A DNA stretch of 64,000 nt from Oscillospiraceae bacterium (GTDB taxonomy: Bacteria > Bacillota > Clostridia > Oscillospirales > Ruminococcaceae). The notes beneath the pieces were generated by a model, which worked only from the letters and a program-made list of their open reading frames with translations, was not told where the DNA came from and searched no databases. The stretch covers positions 91,679 to 155,678 of the forward strand of contig JAETSQ010000001.1 of the NCBI GenBank assembly GCA_021769525.1, given 5' to 3'. Of this stretch, positions 50,101 through 58,390 are shown one piece after another; position 1 is the stretch's first letter; each line of letters begins with the position of its first letter. Both the position numbers and the translations under genes were made by a program.

Positions 50101-51468
50101 ATGGACGATCGGGAAAAAGTAGAACTTTTTGAAAATGCTCCTGTGCCCAAGGCTGTGATGACCATGGCCATCCCCACCATCATCAGCTCCCTGGTGATGG
50201 TGATCTACAACCTGGCAGATACTTATTTTGTGGGGATGCTGAACGATCCGGTGCAGAATGCCGCCGTCACGCTGGCGGCTCCGGTGCTGCTGGCCTTCAA
50301 CGCCGTCAATAACCTCTTTGGGGTGGGCAGCTCCAGCATGATGAGCCGCGCTCTGGGCCAGAAGAAGTACGATGTGGTGCGCAGTTCCTCCGCCTTCGGC
50401 TTCTGGTGCGCCCTTTGCAGCGGGATACTCTTCTCCCTGCTCTGCACCCTATTTCGCACCCCTCTCCTGGCCGTGCTGGGAGCGGACCGGACCACCGCCC
50501 AGGCCACCGGGGAGTACCTCCTGTGGACGGTTTCCTGCGGGGCCGCCCCAGCCATCCTCAATGTGGTGATGGCCTACCTGGTGCGCTCCGAGGGAGCGGC
50601 CCTCCACGCCAGCATCGGCACCATGAGCGGCTGCCTCCTCAACATCATTCTGGACCCCATCTTCATCCTGCCCCAGGGGCTGGGGATGGGAGCTGCCGGG
50701 GCCGGGCTTGCCACCTTCCTTTCCAACTGTTTTGCCTGCCTCTATTTCTTCGTTCTGCTCTTTGTGAAGCGGAAGAACACCTATATATCCATCTCCCCCC
50801 GGCAGCTGCGCTTTGAGCGGGCCATCGTGATGGGGGTCTGCGCGGTGGGCATCCCCTCCGCCATCCAGAACCTTCTCAACGTCACCGGCATGACGGTGCT
50901 GAACAACTTCACCTCCTTCCACGGCCCCGACGCGGTGGCCGCCATGGGCATTTCCCAGAAGATCAACCAGGTGCCTCTGTATATCTCTCTGGGTCTTTCC
51001 CAGGGCATCATGCCCCTCATCAGCTACAACTACGGCAGCCGCAACGGTCCCCGGATGAAGGCCGTTTTCCGCTACTCCAGCGGCATTTCCATCAGCGTTA
51101 TTACTGCCATCGCAGCCGGATACTACCTGTGGGCGGCAAATCTGGTGAGCCTCTTTATGGAGAACCCGGTCATTGTGGGCTACGGCAGCCGCTTCCTGCG
51201 GGGAATGTGCCTGGGGCTGCCCTTTGTCTGCATGGACTTTTTGGCGGTGGGGGTCTTCCAGGCCTGCGGCATGGGGAAGAAGGCCCTGCTCTTTGCCATC
51301 CTCCGGAAGATCGTCCTGGAGATCCCCGCCCTTTATATCCTGGGCACCCTCTTCCCCCTTTACGGCCTGGCCTACGCCCAGTTCACCGCCGAAGTGGTGC
51401 TGGCCACCGCCGCGGTCATCGTCCTAGCCCGGATCTTCCGGGGGCTGGAGGAGGAGAGCACGCCCTAA
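50101..51468 (+). CDS. MATE family efflux transporter
   Basis: A 455-residue, twelve-helix multidrug or metabolite exporter, with two homologous halves. The first half begins APVPKAVMTMAIPTIISSLVMVIYNLADTYFVG, and its partner AVGIPSAIQNLLNVTGMTVLNNF starts the second half. Similar to clostridial DinF/MepA-like pumps. Substrate unknown; driven by Na+ or H+. Confidence 0.93.
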   Translation: MDDREKVELFENAPVPKAVMTMAIPTIISSLVMVIYNLADTYFVGMLNDPVQNAAVTLAAPVLLAFNAVNNLFGVGSSSMMSRALGQKKYDVVRSSSAFGFWCALCSGILFSLLCTLFRTPLLAVLGADRTTAQATGEYLLWTVSCGAAPAILNVVMAYLVRSEGAALHASIGTMSGCLLNIILDPIFILPQGLGMGAAGAGLATFLSNCFACLYFFVLLFVKRKNTYISISPRQLRFERAIVMGVCAVGIPSAIQNLLNVTGMTVLNNFTSFHGPDAVAAMGISQKINQVPLYISLGLSQGIMPLISYNYGSRNGPRMKAVFRYSSGISISVITAIAAGYYLWAANLVSLFMENPVIVGYGSRFLRGMCLGLPFVCMDFLAVGVFQACGMGKKALLFAILRKIVLEIPALYILGTLFPLYGLAYAQFTAEVVLATAAVIVLARIFRGLEEESTP

Positions 51469-51496
51469 AACGCTGTGAAAAAATATGTGCCGCCTG

Positions 51497-51525
51497 TTGC
51501 GCCGGGCCTGCCGATATAGTAAAAT
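51497..51525 (+). promoter_or_regulatory. guaA promoter
   Basis: TTGCGC, 17-bp spacer, TAAAAT. No purine riboswitch fits the short leader. Confidence 0.55.
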
Positions 51526-51557
51526 AGTACCAGATTTTTAGTTTTAGGAGGCGGCGT

Positions 51558-52847
51558 ATGAAGCAGGACATGATCGTGATTTTGGACCTGGGCAGCGAGG
51601 AAAATCCCCGGCTGGCCAGGGAGATTCGGGCCATGGGGGTGTACAGCGAAATTTATCCCCACGACATCGCCCCGGAGGAGCTGGCGGCACTGCCGGGTGT
51701 CCGGGGGATCATCTTAAACGGCGGCCCCAACCGGGTGGTGGACGGGAAGGAGATCGACGCAGGGGAGCACGTCTGGAAGGCCCCGGTCCCGGTGCTGCCG
51801 GTGGACCACCAGGGGAGCGATCCCTGGCCTGCCGGGGAAGAGGCCCGGAAGGCTGCGCTGAGCCACTTTGTTTTTGACGTCTGCCACGCGGAAAAGAACT
51901 GGACCATGGAGAACTTCATCGCCGACCAGGTGGAGCGGATCCGCCGCCAGGTGGGGGACAGCCGGGTGCTGCTGGCCCTTTCCGGCGGGGTGGATTCCTC
52001 CGTGGTGGCGGCGCTGCTCATCAAGGCCATCGGCAAGCAGCTCACCTGCGTCCATGTCAACCACGGCCTGCTGCGCAAGGGCGAGCCGGAGCAGGTGGTG
52101 GAGGTGTTCCGGAACCGGCTGGACGCCAACCTCATCTATGTGGACGCAGTGGACCGCTTCCTGGACAAGCTGGCCGGTGTGGCCGACCCGGAGCAGAAGC
52201 GGAAGATCATCGGGGCGGAGTTCATCCGGGTCTTTGAGGAGGAAGCCAGAAAGCTCTCCGGGGTGCGGTATCTGGCCCAGGGGACCATCTACCCGGACAT
52301 CATCGAAAGCGGCACCAAGACGGTGAAGGCGGTAAAGAGCCACCACAACGTGGGGGGCCTGCCGGAGGACCTGGACTTTGCGCTGGTGGAACCGCTGAAG
52401 ATGCTCTTTAAGGACGAGGTGCGGGCCTGCGGCGCGGCCCTGGGGCTGCCGGACAGCATGGTGTACCGCCAGCCCTTCCCCGGTCCGGGGCTGGGGGTGC
52501 GGTGCCTGGGGGCCATCACCCGCGACCGCCTGGAGGCGCTGCGGGAATCGGACGCCATCCTGCGGGAGGAGTTTGCCGCCGCCGGTCTGGCGGGGAAGGT
52601 GTGGCAGTACTTCACGGTGGTGCCGGACTTTAAGTCGGTAGGGGTCCGGGACGGAGCGCGGACCTTTGACTGGCCGGTGATCCTGCGGGCGGTGAACACG
52701 GTGGACGCCATGACCGCCACGGTGGAAGAGGTCCCCTGGCCGGTGCTGAAGCGCATCACCCGGCGGATCACCGGCGAGGTCCCCGGCGTGAACCGGGTAC
52801 TGTATGACCTGACGCCGAAGCCTACCGGGACCATCGAATTTGAATAA
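51558..52847 (+). CDS. guaA: GMP synthase with a collapsed glutaminase domain
   Basis: A 429-residue GMP synthase. Residues 110-429 are a normal synthetase: ATP pyrophosphatase P-loop LSGGVDSSVV (141-150), then HVNHGLLRKGE, TIYPDIIESG and the C-terminal dimer domain ending TPKPTGTIEFE. The N-terminal glutaminase domain, normally about 190 residues, is reduced to about 105. The opening ILDLGSEENPRLAREIRAMGVYSEIYPHD and GIILNGGPNRV are recognisable, but the CYGMQ nucleophile Cys and the His/Glu pair are absent. The product would be expected to use free ammonia or a separate glutaminase partner. XMP to GMP chemistry should remain. Confidence 0.9.
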   Translation: MKQDMIVILDLGSEENPRLAREIRAMGVYSEIYPHDIAPEELAALPGVRGIILNGGPNRVVDGKEIDAGEHVWKAPVPVLPVDHQGSDPWPAGEEARKAALSHFVFDVCHAEKNWTMENFIADQVERIRRQVGDSRVLLALSGGVDSSVVAALLIKAIGKQLTCVHVNHGLLRKGEPEQVVEVFRNRLDANLIYVDAVDRFLDKLAGVADPEQKRKIIGAEFIRVFEEEARKLSGVRYLAQGTIYPDIIESGTKTVKAVKSHHNVGGLPEDLDFALVEPLKMLFKDEVRACGAALGLPDSMVYRQPFPGPGLGVRCLGAITRDRLEALRESDAILREEFAAAGLAGKVWQYFTVVPDFKSVGVRDGARTFDWPVILRAVNTVDAMTATVEEVPWPVLKRITRRITGEVPGVNRVLYDLTPKPTGTIEFE

Positions 52848-52854
52848 AAAAACG

Positions 52855-52891
52855 CCCCCGCAAAGCGGCCGGTAAAGCCGCCCCGCGGGGG
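52855..52891. terminator. Terminator between guaA and trpZ
   Basis: CCCCCGC and GCGGGGG arms plus inner GCGGC/GCCGC, followed by ATTTTTC. It serves guaA and may also end the converging trpXYZ unit. Confidence 0.85.
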
Positions 52892-52928
52892 ATTTTTCTG
52901 TCCGGCCCACGCCTTATAAAGCCTATCC

Positions 52929-53732
52929 TTACAGCAGCATCCGGTCGTTATCCAGCTCCCTGGAGACCTTCTCCTTGAAGAGCTCCAGCAGGCGGGGGAC
53001 GGTCATACTCTCCCGCTCTGTGCCGGAAAGTTCCAGGACGATGCGTCCCCGGTCCATCATCAGGGTGCGGTTCCCCAGCTCCAGGGCGGCGGAGATGTTG
53101 TGGGTGATCATCATGCAGGTGATGCCCCGATCCGCCACGATCTCCTTGGTGAGGGCCTGGACCTTCTCCGCGGTGGCGGGGTCCAGGGCGGCGGTGTGCT
53201 CATCCAGCAGCAGGAGCTTGGGGGTCACCAGGGTGGCCATCAGCAGGGTGAGGGCCTGGCGCTGCCCGCCGGAAAGGAGCCCCACCGGGTTTTTCATCCG
53301 GTCCTCCAGCCCCAGCCCCAGGGCAGCCAGCCGCTCCCGGAAGTACGCCTGGTCCTTCTTCCCCACGATCCCCAGGGGGGAGCGGTGCCTGGTGGTGCGC
53401 AGGTAGGCCAGGGAGAGATTTTCCTCAATGGTCATGTGGGGGGCGGTGCCCTTTAAGGGGTCCTGGAACAGCCGCCCGATCTGCCGGGCCCGCTTGTGCT
53501 CCGGCTGGAAGGTGATGTCCTCCCCGTCCAGGAGGATCTTGCCCCCGTCCGGGAAGAAGCTGCCGGCGACGGCCCCGAAGAGGGTGGATTTCCCCGCCCC
53601 GTTGCTGCCGATGACGGTGACGAAGTCCCCCTTCTCTAAGAGGAGGGAGAGGTCCTCCACCGCCTTTTTCTCGTGGACGGTGCCGGGGGAGAAGGTCTTG
53701 GAGACGCGGTCGATCTTCAGCAGTTCAGCCAT
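52929..53732 (-). CDS. trpZ: ABC transporter ATPase TrpZ-like
   Basis: A 267-residue ABC ATPase: Walker A GSNGAGKST, Q-loop FQDPLKGTAPHMTIEE, signature LLSGGQRQALTLLMA, Walker B LLLLDEHTAALDP, switch MITHNIS. The Asp-Glu-His in place of Asp-Glu-Pro is usual for this class. Start after GGGAGGTGGAG overlaps the permease end by eight bases. Part of a T-box-controlled tryptophan importer. Confidence 0.9.
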   Translation of the reverse strand: MAELLKIDRVSKTFSPGTVHEKKAVEDLSLLLEKGDFVTVIGSNGAGKSTLFGAVAGSFFPDGGKILLDGEDITFQPEHKRARQIGRLFQDPLKGTAPHMTIEENLSLAYLRTTRHRSPLGIVGKKDQAYFRERLAALGLGLEDRMKNPVGLLSGGQRQALTLLMATLVTPKLLLLDEHTAALDPATAEKVQALTKEIVADRGITCMMITHNISAALELGNRTLMMDRGRIVLELSGTERESMTVPRLLELFKEKVSRELDNDRMLL

Positions 53733-54621
53733 TTTTCTCCACCTCCCGGCGCAGCTTCTGGAATTGCAGTTTTTCCCGGACACAGGGCCAGGAGATGGCG
53801 GCGGCCACGATGACGGCGGAGACCAGCTTGAAGTTCTGGGCCCCCACGTTGGCGGCCAGGGCGGCGGCGATGATGATGCGGTAGATGACCGCCCCCAGGA
53901 CGGCGGCGGCGATGCCCCGGAGGATGGTCCGCCGCCCCGTTATCACCTCGCCGATGATAAGGCTGGCAAGGCCGATGACCACCATGCCGGTGCCCAGGTT
54001 CACATCGGAGAACTTCTGGTACTGCACCAGCAGCCCCCCGGAAAGGGACACCAGGGCGTTGGCGATGCAGAGGCCCACGGTGGTGGTAAAGGCGGGGTCG
54101 ATGGAGGAGGCCGCCACCATCTCCCGGTTGTCCCCGGTGGCCCGGATGGACAGCCCCAGCTGGGTGCGCAGGAAGAGGGCCAGCAGCCCTCCCACCGCCA
54201 GGGCGAAGGCCCCCGCCAGCAGCAGTTTTCCCGCGGGCCCCAGGAGGGCCTCGGCGGCGGTGAAGACGTTCTCTTCCTTCAGCATATTCAGGTTGGAGCG
54301 GCCCCCCATCACCATGAGGTTGACGGAATAAAGGCCGGTCATGGTGACGATGCCCGCCAGGATGGGCTGCACCCCCAGCCGGGTCTGCAAAAGGGCGGTG
54401 ACCAGCCCGGCGGCGGCCCCGGCCAGGAGGGCCAGCAGCAGCCCCGCGGCGGGGTGCCCCTGGATGGTGAGGATGGCGGAGCAGGCGGCCCCCAGGGTGA
54501 AGCTGCCGTCGGTGGTGAGGTCGGCCACGTCCAGGACGCGGTAGGAGAGGAACAGCCCCAGGGCCACCAGGCTGTAGATGAAACCCTGTTCCACTGCCCC
54601 CTGTAAAACGGAAAGGCTCAT
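53725..54621 (-). CDS. trpY: ABC transporter permease TrpY-like
   Basis: A 298-residue permease with eight to nine helices, of the LivH-like type: LYSLVALGLFLSYRVLDVADLTTDGSF split over the first helices, GNPILAGIVTMTGLYSVNLMVMG-like middle and SGGLLVQYQKFSDVNLGTGMVVIG. It sits between the binding protein and ATPase genes. TrpY homologues form the channel of the tryptophan/tyrosine importers seen with Trp T-boxes in Firmicutes. Confidence 0.88.
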   Translation of the reverse strand: MSLSVLQGAVEQGFIYSLVALGLFLSYRVLDVADLTTDGSFTLGAACSAILTIQGHPAAGLLLALLAGAAAGLVTALLQTRLGVQPILAGIVTMTGLYSVNLMVMGGRSNLNMLKEENVFTAAEALLGPAGKLLLAGAFALAVGGLLALFLRTQLGLSIRATGDNREMVAASSIDPAFTTTVGLCIANALVSLSGGLLVQYQKFSDVNLGTGMVVIGLASLIIGEVITGRRTILRGIAAAVLGAVIYRIIIAAALAANVGAQNFKLVSAVIVAAAISWPCVREKLQFQKLRREVEKNG

Positions 54622-54657
54622 AGCTTACTCCTTCTTTTTCATGATGGAGGGGACGGC

Positions 54658-55683
54658 TCAGTTTACGGCGGAAATGATGTCGTCGCCGCTGGGGCCGTAC
54701 TTGGAAACGTCCACGCCGATGGCGGCGGCGGTGATGCCGTTGATGACCACGGCGTTATCCCGCAGGATCTCCACCGGGATCTCCCCGGCGGGGGTGCCGG
54801 TGAGGACCTTCAGCACCATGTCCGCCGTCTGGGTGCCCAGGTTGGTGTAGTTCACTCCCACGGTGGCAAGGCCCCCGTCCGCCACCATAGAATCGGCGGC
54901 TACGTACACCGGCTTTTTGGCCTTGATGGCCTCGTCCGCCAGGACGGCCATGGCGCTGGCCACGGTGTTATCGATGGGGGCAAAGACGGCGTCGCACTTT
55001 TCCAGGAGGTTCCGGGCGGAGGCCTGGACATCGGCGGAGGTGGTCACCGCCCCCTCGGTGTAGGGGATGCCTTTGCCGTCCAGGTAGGTCTTTACCTGGG
55101 CGATGACCGAAAGGCTGTTGTCCTCGCTGGTGTTGTAGATGAGGCCGTAGCTCTTTACATCGGGGGTCAGCTCCTGGGCCAGGGCAAAGATCTTCTCCAC
55201 CGGGATGGCGTCGGAAGTGCCGGTGATGTTCCCGCCGGGGGCCTCGATGCTCTCCACCAGGCCGGCGGCCACCGGATCGGTGACGGCGGAAAAGACCACC
55301 GGGATGCCGCTGTTTTCCGCGGCGGTGGCGGCTCCCTGAGCGGCAGGGGTGGCGATGGCCACGATGACATCCACCTTGCTTGCCACAAACTGCTGGCAGA
55401 TGGTGTTGATGGTGCTGGTGTCCCCCTGGCCGTTCTGGTAGTTTACCTCGATCTCCAGGCCGTTCTCCCTGGCCTTTTCCGTGAGACGGGCGGTGATGGC
55501 GGTCCGGATCTCATCCAGGGAGGGGTGCTCTGTCAGCTGGATGAGGCCCACGGTGACCATCCTGCTTCCCGGCGCGGCCGGACCGGCGCTGCCGGCATCG
55601 GGGGCGGAGGCGTTCCCTCCGCCGCAGGCGGTCATAACGAAAACTACGGCGATGGCCAGCAGGACGGTAAACAGCTTTTTCAT
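54658..55683 (-). CDS. trpX: ABC transporter substrate-binding lipoprotein TrpX-like
   Basis: A 341-residue lipoprotein. Signal peptide with lipobox VFVMTACGG gives the modified Cys20. The mature domain (VTVGLIQLTEHPSLDEIRTA, VDVIVAIATPAAQGAATA, IPVVFSAVTDPVAAGLVES, AIDNTVASAMAVLADEAIK-like) is the DUF534/ABC_sub_bind type. This family pairs with TrpYZ. The Trp T-box upstream suggests that its ligand is tryptophan or a precursor. Confidence 0.9.
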   Translation of the reverse strand: MKKLFTVLLAIAVVFVMTACGGGNASAPDAGSAGPAAPGSRMVTVGLIQLTEHPSLDEIRTAITARLTEKARENGLEIEVNYQNGQGDTSTINTICQQFVASKVDVIVAIATPAAQGAATAAENSGIPVVFSAVTDPVAAGLVESIEAPGGNITGTSDAIPVEKIFALAQELTPDVKSYGLIYNTSEDNSLSVIAQVKTYLDGKGIPYTEGAVTTSADVQASARNLLEKCDAVFAPIDNTVASAMAVLADEAIKAKKPVYVAADSMVADGGLATVGVNYTNLGTQTADMVLKVLTGTPAGEIPVEILRDNAVVINGITAAAIGVDVSKYGPSGDDIISAVN

Positions 55684-55790
55684 GGTGAAACTCCTTTCCA
55701 ATGGCTGCGGCCGGGGGGCTTTGCCCCTTTCCGGCTTTGAGCTGCCACCTGTTGGAGTGGCCTGTGTGCGGGGATGGCGCTTGTGGATAC

Positions 55791-56076
55791 AAAAAAACGC
55801 CCGTCCACGCTCTCCCCCCAGGGGAAGAACAAGGACAGACGAAAGATCATCTGCGGTGCCACCTTGATTGCCGCGCTTCTGCCGCGGCCCCTCAGCAGGA
55901 TGCCAACACATCCCCGGCTCTGTAACGGGCGCCCCCCGTCCGGGAATACTGGGCGTTTTTTCGCCGTTCATCCCGGCCCTCAGCAGTCCATTTGTCCACG
56001 CCGTTTCCCGCCGGACTCTCAGCGCCGCCGGCTCTCTGTGGGGTCGTACCTGGTTTTATCTCTGCCTCATCGGTTT
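55791..56076 (-). promoter_or_regulatory. Tryptophan T-box leader riboswitch
   Basis: The T-box motif AAGGTGGCACCGCAG is at 55865-55851. A terminator (CGTCTGTCC/GGACGGGCG with seven T) spans 55841-55791. A candidate specifier codon TGG (55990-55988) sits in AAATGGACTGCTGAGG, followed by A as expected. Uncharged tRNA-Trp binding would favour the antiterminator and turn on trpXYZ. Stem I arms (about 56030-55950) pair as GCCGGCGG...CCGGC-type helices; exact folding not computed. Confidence 0.88.
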
Positions 56077-56082
56077 ATGGGT

Positions 56083-56111
56083 ATTATATGCCGCGGCGGG
56101 GAAAATGTCAA
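56083..56111 (-). promoter_or_regulatory. trpXYZ promoter
   Basis: Perfect TTGACA (56111-56106), 17-bp spacer and perfect TATAAT (56088-56083), giving a start about 7 bp ahead of the T-box leader. Confidence 0.9.
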
Positions 56112-56156
56112 GTGCTCCCCGGAAGTTTTTTTGCAGTAAAGGGATAAACCGCCGGA

Positions 56157-56450
56157 CTATTCCCCGTACTGGCAGACCTTCCGGGCCCCCAGGGCCGCCA
56201 GCTCCCCCATCACAAAGGCCTCCTGCTCCGGGGCGCACCGGACGGTGACCATCGTCCCGCCGGATGCCGGACCGGCCGCGGCCGCTGGCCCCATCAGGGC
56301 GGAAAAAGGGGTGTGGTGGGAGATCCCCTCTCCGGGGCTGTGGGTGGAGATGGAGAGGTCCAAGCCTCCCCCCTGGGCGGCGGCCAGGGAAGAGGCCGCC
56401 AGCCGGGCCTCCTCCCCGCCGGGGAACACAGCCTGTATGGTGATCTTCAT
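56157..56450 (-). CDS. Conserved small protein of unknown function
   Basis: A 97-residue protein starting MKITIQAVFPGGEEARLAAS with GGAGGTATTGCC before the ATG. It has alternating beta and helix pattern: EARLAASSLAAAQGG, then a Gly/Pro/Ala loop, then TMVTVRCAPEQEAFVMGELAALGARKV. No signal or membrane segment. A ferredoxin-like alpha/beta fold is plausible. It is the last gene before the prophage-like block. Confidence 0.65.
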   Translation of the reverse strand: MKITIQAVFPGGEEARLAASSLAAAQGGGLDLSISTHSPGEGISHHTPFSALMGPAAAAGPASGGTMVTVRCAPEQEAFVMGELAALGARKVCQYGE

Positions 56451-56617
56451 GGCAATACCTCCAGTATCCAAAAGTATAGTGTTAGTATAAGCCGTCCCGG
56501 CCGTTTCATTCCCGGAGGAAGTTTTTGAGCAAATGTCAAGAAGAATCTGGACAAGCGGAAAAATTTCAGGGCGGTTGGAAGTACCACCCCTAGAGCAAAC
56601 CCGTCAAGGGCTTTCGC

Positions 56618-56671
56618 AAAAAACAAACAGGTGACAATTTCCCGCGGGAAATTGTCACCTGTTTGTTTTTT
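56618..56671. repeat. 54-bp perfect palindrome near the prophage left edge
   Basis: Arms AAAAAACAAACAGGTGACAA with TTTCCCG and their exact reverse complement, meeting in CCCGCGGG. T-runs at both ends make it an ideal bidirectional terminator, but its size is unusual. It is the first feature past the last host-like gene. Confidence 0.85.
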
Positions 56672-56716
56672 ACGGTCCCTTGACAGCTCTGCTCCGGGGT
56701 GGGATGATGCAATTAC

Positions 56717-56744
56717 AGGCCGCAAGGCAGGAGCCTTGCAGCCT
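56717..56744. promoter_or_regulatory. Inverted repeat upstream of the RHH-like gene
   Basis: AGGCCGCAAGGC and GCCTTGCAGCCT (one mismatch) separated by four bases, 30 bp before the start of a ribbon-helix-helix-like protein. It could be an operator for that protein or a short hairpin terminator. Confidence 0.45.
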
Positions 56745-56773
56745 GCAATAAAAACATTTTGGGAGGGACGGGC

Positions 56774-57073
56774 ATGAAGAAAAGCAGCATCCGGAGCATC
56801 CGGTTCTCGGAGGAGCTGGAGGAACTCATCAACCGGCAGGTGGGAGATACTTTTACCGCCAGGCTTGAGGGGCTGGTGACCCGGTGTATGTGGGAGCTGC
56901 CGGAGCGGGAGCGCCAGCTGGCGGAGCTGGACAGGCAGATAGCGGTAAAGCGAAAGGAACTGATGCGGCTGAATGAGAAGGCGGTAACGTTAAGACGTAC
57001 CCTCAGCAAGGTAGAGGGGTTGGTGGAGAATATTCAGACAGAGATCATCCGGGCGGTGAAGGAAAAGGGATAG
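56774..57073 (+). CDS. Ribbon-helix-helix-like protein with coiled coil (inovirus)
   Basis: A 99-residue protein: MKKSSIRSIRFSEELEELIN resembles a MetJ/Arc RHH start (short strand, helix), then TFTARLEGLVTRCMWEL, and a long charged coiled coil (RERQLAELDRQIAVKRKELM). Ribosome site GGGAGGGACGGGC. Just upstream of the transposase in the same orientation, so probably its regulator or partner. Sequence is distant from named regulators. Confidence 0.7.
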   Translation: MKKSSIRSIRFSEELEELINRQVGDTFTARLEGLVTRCMWELPERERQLAELDRQIAVKRKELMRLNEKAVTLRRTLSKVEGLVENIQTEIIRAVKEKG

Positions 57074-57180
57074 TGTCATACAGAAAAGCCGCCAGGGCGC
57101 CGGCAAATCGAGAGGAAATGTAATACAATAAGCCTGTTTCAGGTCAGCAGCTTTGACGCACAGAAAGGAGATGCGGGGCG

Positions 57181-58227
57181 ATGACGAAAAAACAGCACTA
57201 CATGACCAGGTCGGAACGGGACCAGCTGGAGGCCCTGCTTCGAGCAAAGATACCGGTGACGCAGATCGCCCGGCAGTTGGGATTCTGCCGCCAGGCGATC
57301 TATGACGAGATCGACCGGGGGACCTATCTGCATACCGTAGATTATCGGGACATAGAACGATATTCCGCGGACAAGGGCCAGGCGGTCCACGACTACAACC
57401 AGACGGCTAAAGGACGGCGCCTCAAAATCGGCAATGACCACGCCTTTGCAACCTTCCTTGAGCGGAAGATGCTGGGCATCCAGGAGGACGGCAGCATCGA
57501 CAAACGGAAGCGGTACTCCCCCGGAGCGGCGCTGGCAGCGGCCAGGAAGGAGGGATTCAAGACTACGATCTGCGTCTCCACCCTGTACAGCTACATAGAG
57601 AAACGGGTTTTCCTGAACCTGACCAACAAGGACCTCTGGGAGAAGGGCAAGCGGAAAAAGCGCGGTTACCGAAAGGTGCAGCGGGTAGCTCATCCTTCGT
57701 TGCCCTCTATCGCAGACCGCCCGGAACACATTGGGCTGCTAGAGGAATATGGGCACCAGGAGATGGACCTGGTGGTGGGGAGGGCCGGAAGCCGGGCGGC
57801 GCTGCTGACCCTTACCGAGCGGAAGACGAAACGGGAGCATATCATCCGGCTGCCAAATAAAAGGGCCGCCTCGGTTCGGGCGGCTCTGGACCGGTTGGAA
57901 ATGGATCTGCCGGACTTCCGGCGGCATTTTCGGAGCATTACAACGGACAACGGGCCGGAATTCCTGCAATATGAGGAGCTGTGCAGCTCCGTCCGGGGCG
58001 GGGAGCGGTTCCGGGTGTATTACTGCCACTCTTACGCCGCCTGGGAGAAGGGCCGCAATGAAAACCAGAACCGGATGATCCGCCGCTGGTTCCCGAAGGG
58101 GACAGATTTCTCCCAGGTTTCGGAGGAGGAGATCCGCGCCTGTCAGGATTGGTTGAACCATTATCCCAGGAGGTCCTTGGGATGGCTCTGTTCCGAGGAA
58201 GCATCTAAAACCGCGGTATCGATATAA
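57181..58227 (+). CDS. IS30 family DDE transposase (putative inovirus integrase)
   Basis: A 348-residue transposase with an N-terminal HTH (10-45, TRSERDQLEALLRAKIPVTQIARQLG) and a DDE domain. First Asp196 in HQEMDLVVG, second Asp256 in ITTDNGPEF, Glu289 in WEKGRNENQNRMIRRWFPKG; the D-E spacing of 33 and the NENxN...RRWFPKG block are IS30 hallmarks. No IS-like terminal inverted repeats are apparent immediately around it, so it does not look like an independent insertion. In the context of an inovirus it is probably the integrase. Base composition resembles the neighbouring phage genes. Confidence 0.93.
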   Translation: MTKKQHYMTRSERDQLEALLRAKIPVTQIARQLGFCRQAIYDEIDRGTYLHTVDYRDIERYSADKGQAVHDYNQTAKGRRLKIGNDHAFATFLERKMLGIQEDGSIDKRKRYSPGAALAAARKEGFKTTICVSTLYSYIEKRVFLNLTNKDLWEKGKRKKRGYRKVQRVAHPSLPSIADRPEHIGLLEEYGHQEMDLVVGRAGSRAALLTLTERKTKREHIIRLPNKRAASVRAALDRLEMDLPDFRRHFRSITTDNGPEFLQYEELCSSVRGGERFRVYYCHSYAAWEKGRNENQNRMIRRWFPKGTDFSQVSEEEIRACQDWLNHYPRRSLGWLCSEEASKTAVSI

Positions 58228-58331
58228 ACCGAGTGGGGGCAGTCATCACAGGTCAGGACGTCAGAAGCCGGTAAGGGATAGAGGTCGGAATAGGGGCAAT
58301 ATCCCAGTTCACAGATTCGAGCAAATGCCAC
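58161..58331 (-). CDS. Small Cys-rich protein, end of phage structural operon
   Basis: A 56-residue protein with GTG start after the near-perfect AAAGGAGGTGA. The sequence VAFARICELGYCPYSDLYPL carries CELGYC, and CDDC follows, suggesting a metal or disulfide knuckle. Its last 67 bp overlap the transposase 3' end on the opposite strand. Unknown function; the very strong ribosome site argues that it is real. Confidence 0.6.
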   Translation of the reverse strand: MAFARICELGYCPYSDLYPLPASDVLTCDDCPHSVYIDTAVLDASSEQSHPKDLLG

Positions 58332-58390
58332 GCTGTCTTCACCTCCTTTCCGGTCGGGCCCCGCAGGGCGGAGCCCTTTGCGGGGCCCAC

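Noticed and set aside
51480..51557. Purine riboswitch before guaA
   Set aside because: Leader after the promoter is only about 30 nt.
57181..58227. Ordinary stand-alone IS30 insertion
   Set aside because: No flanking inverted repeats close to the gene, the gene sits in frame order with the RHH-like protein, and composition matches the phage; not excluded without the right end.
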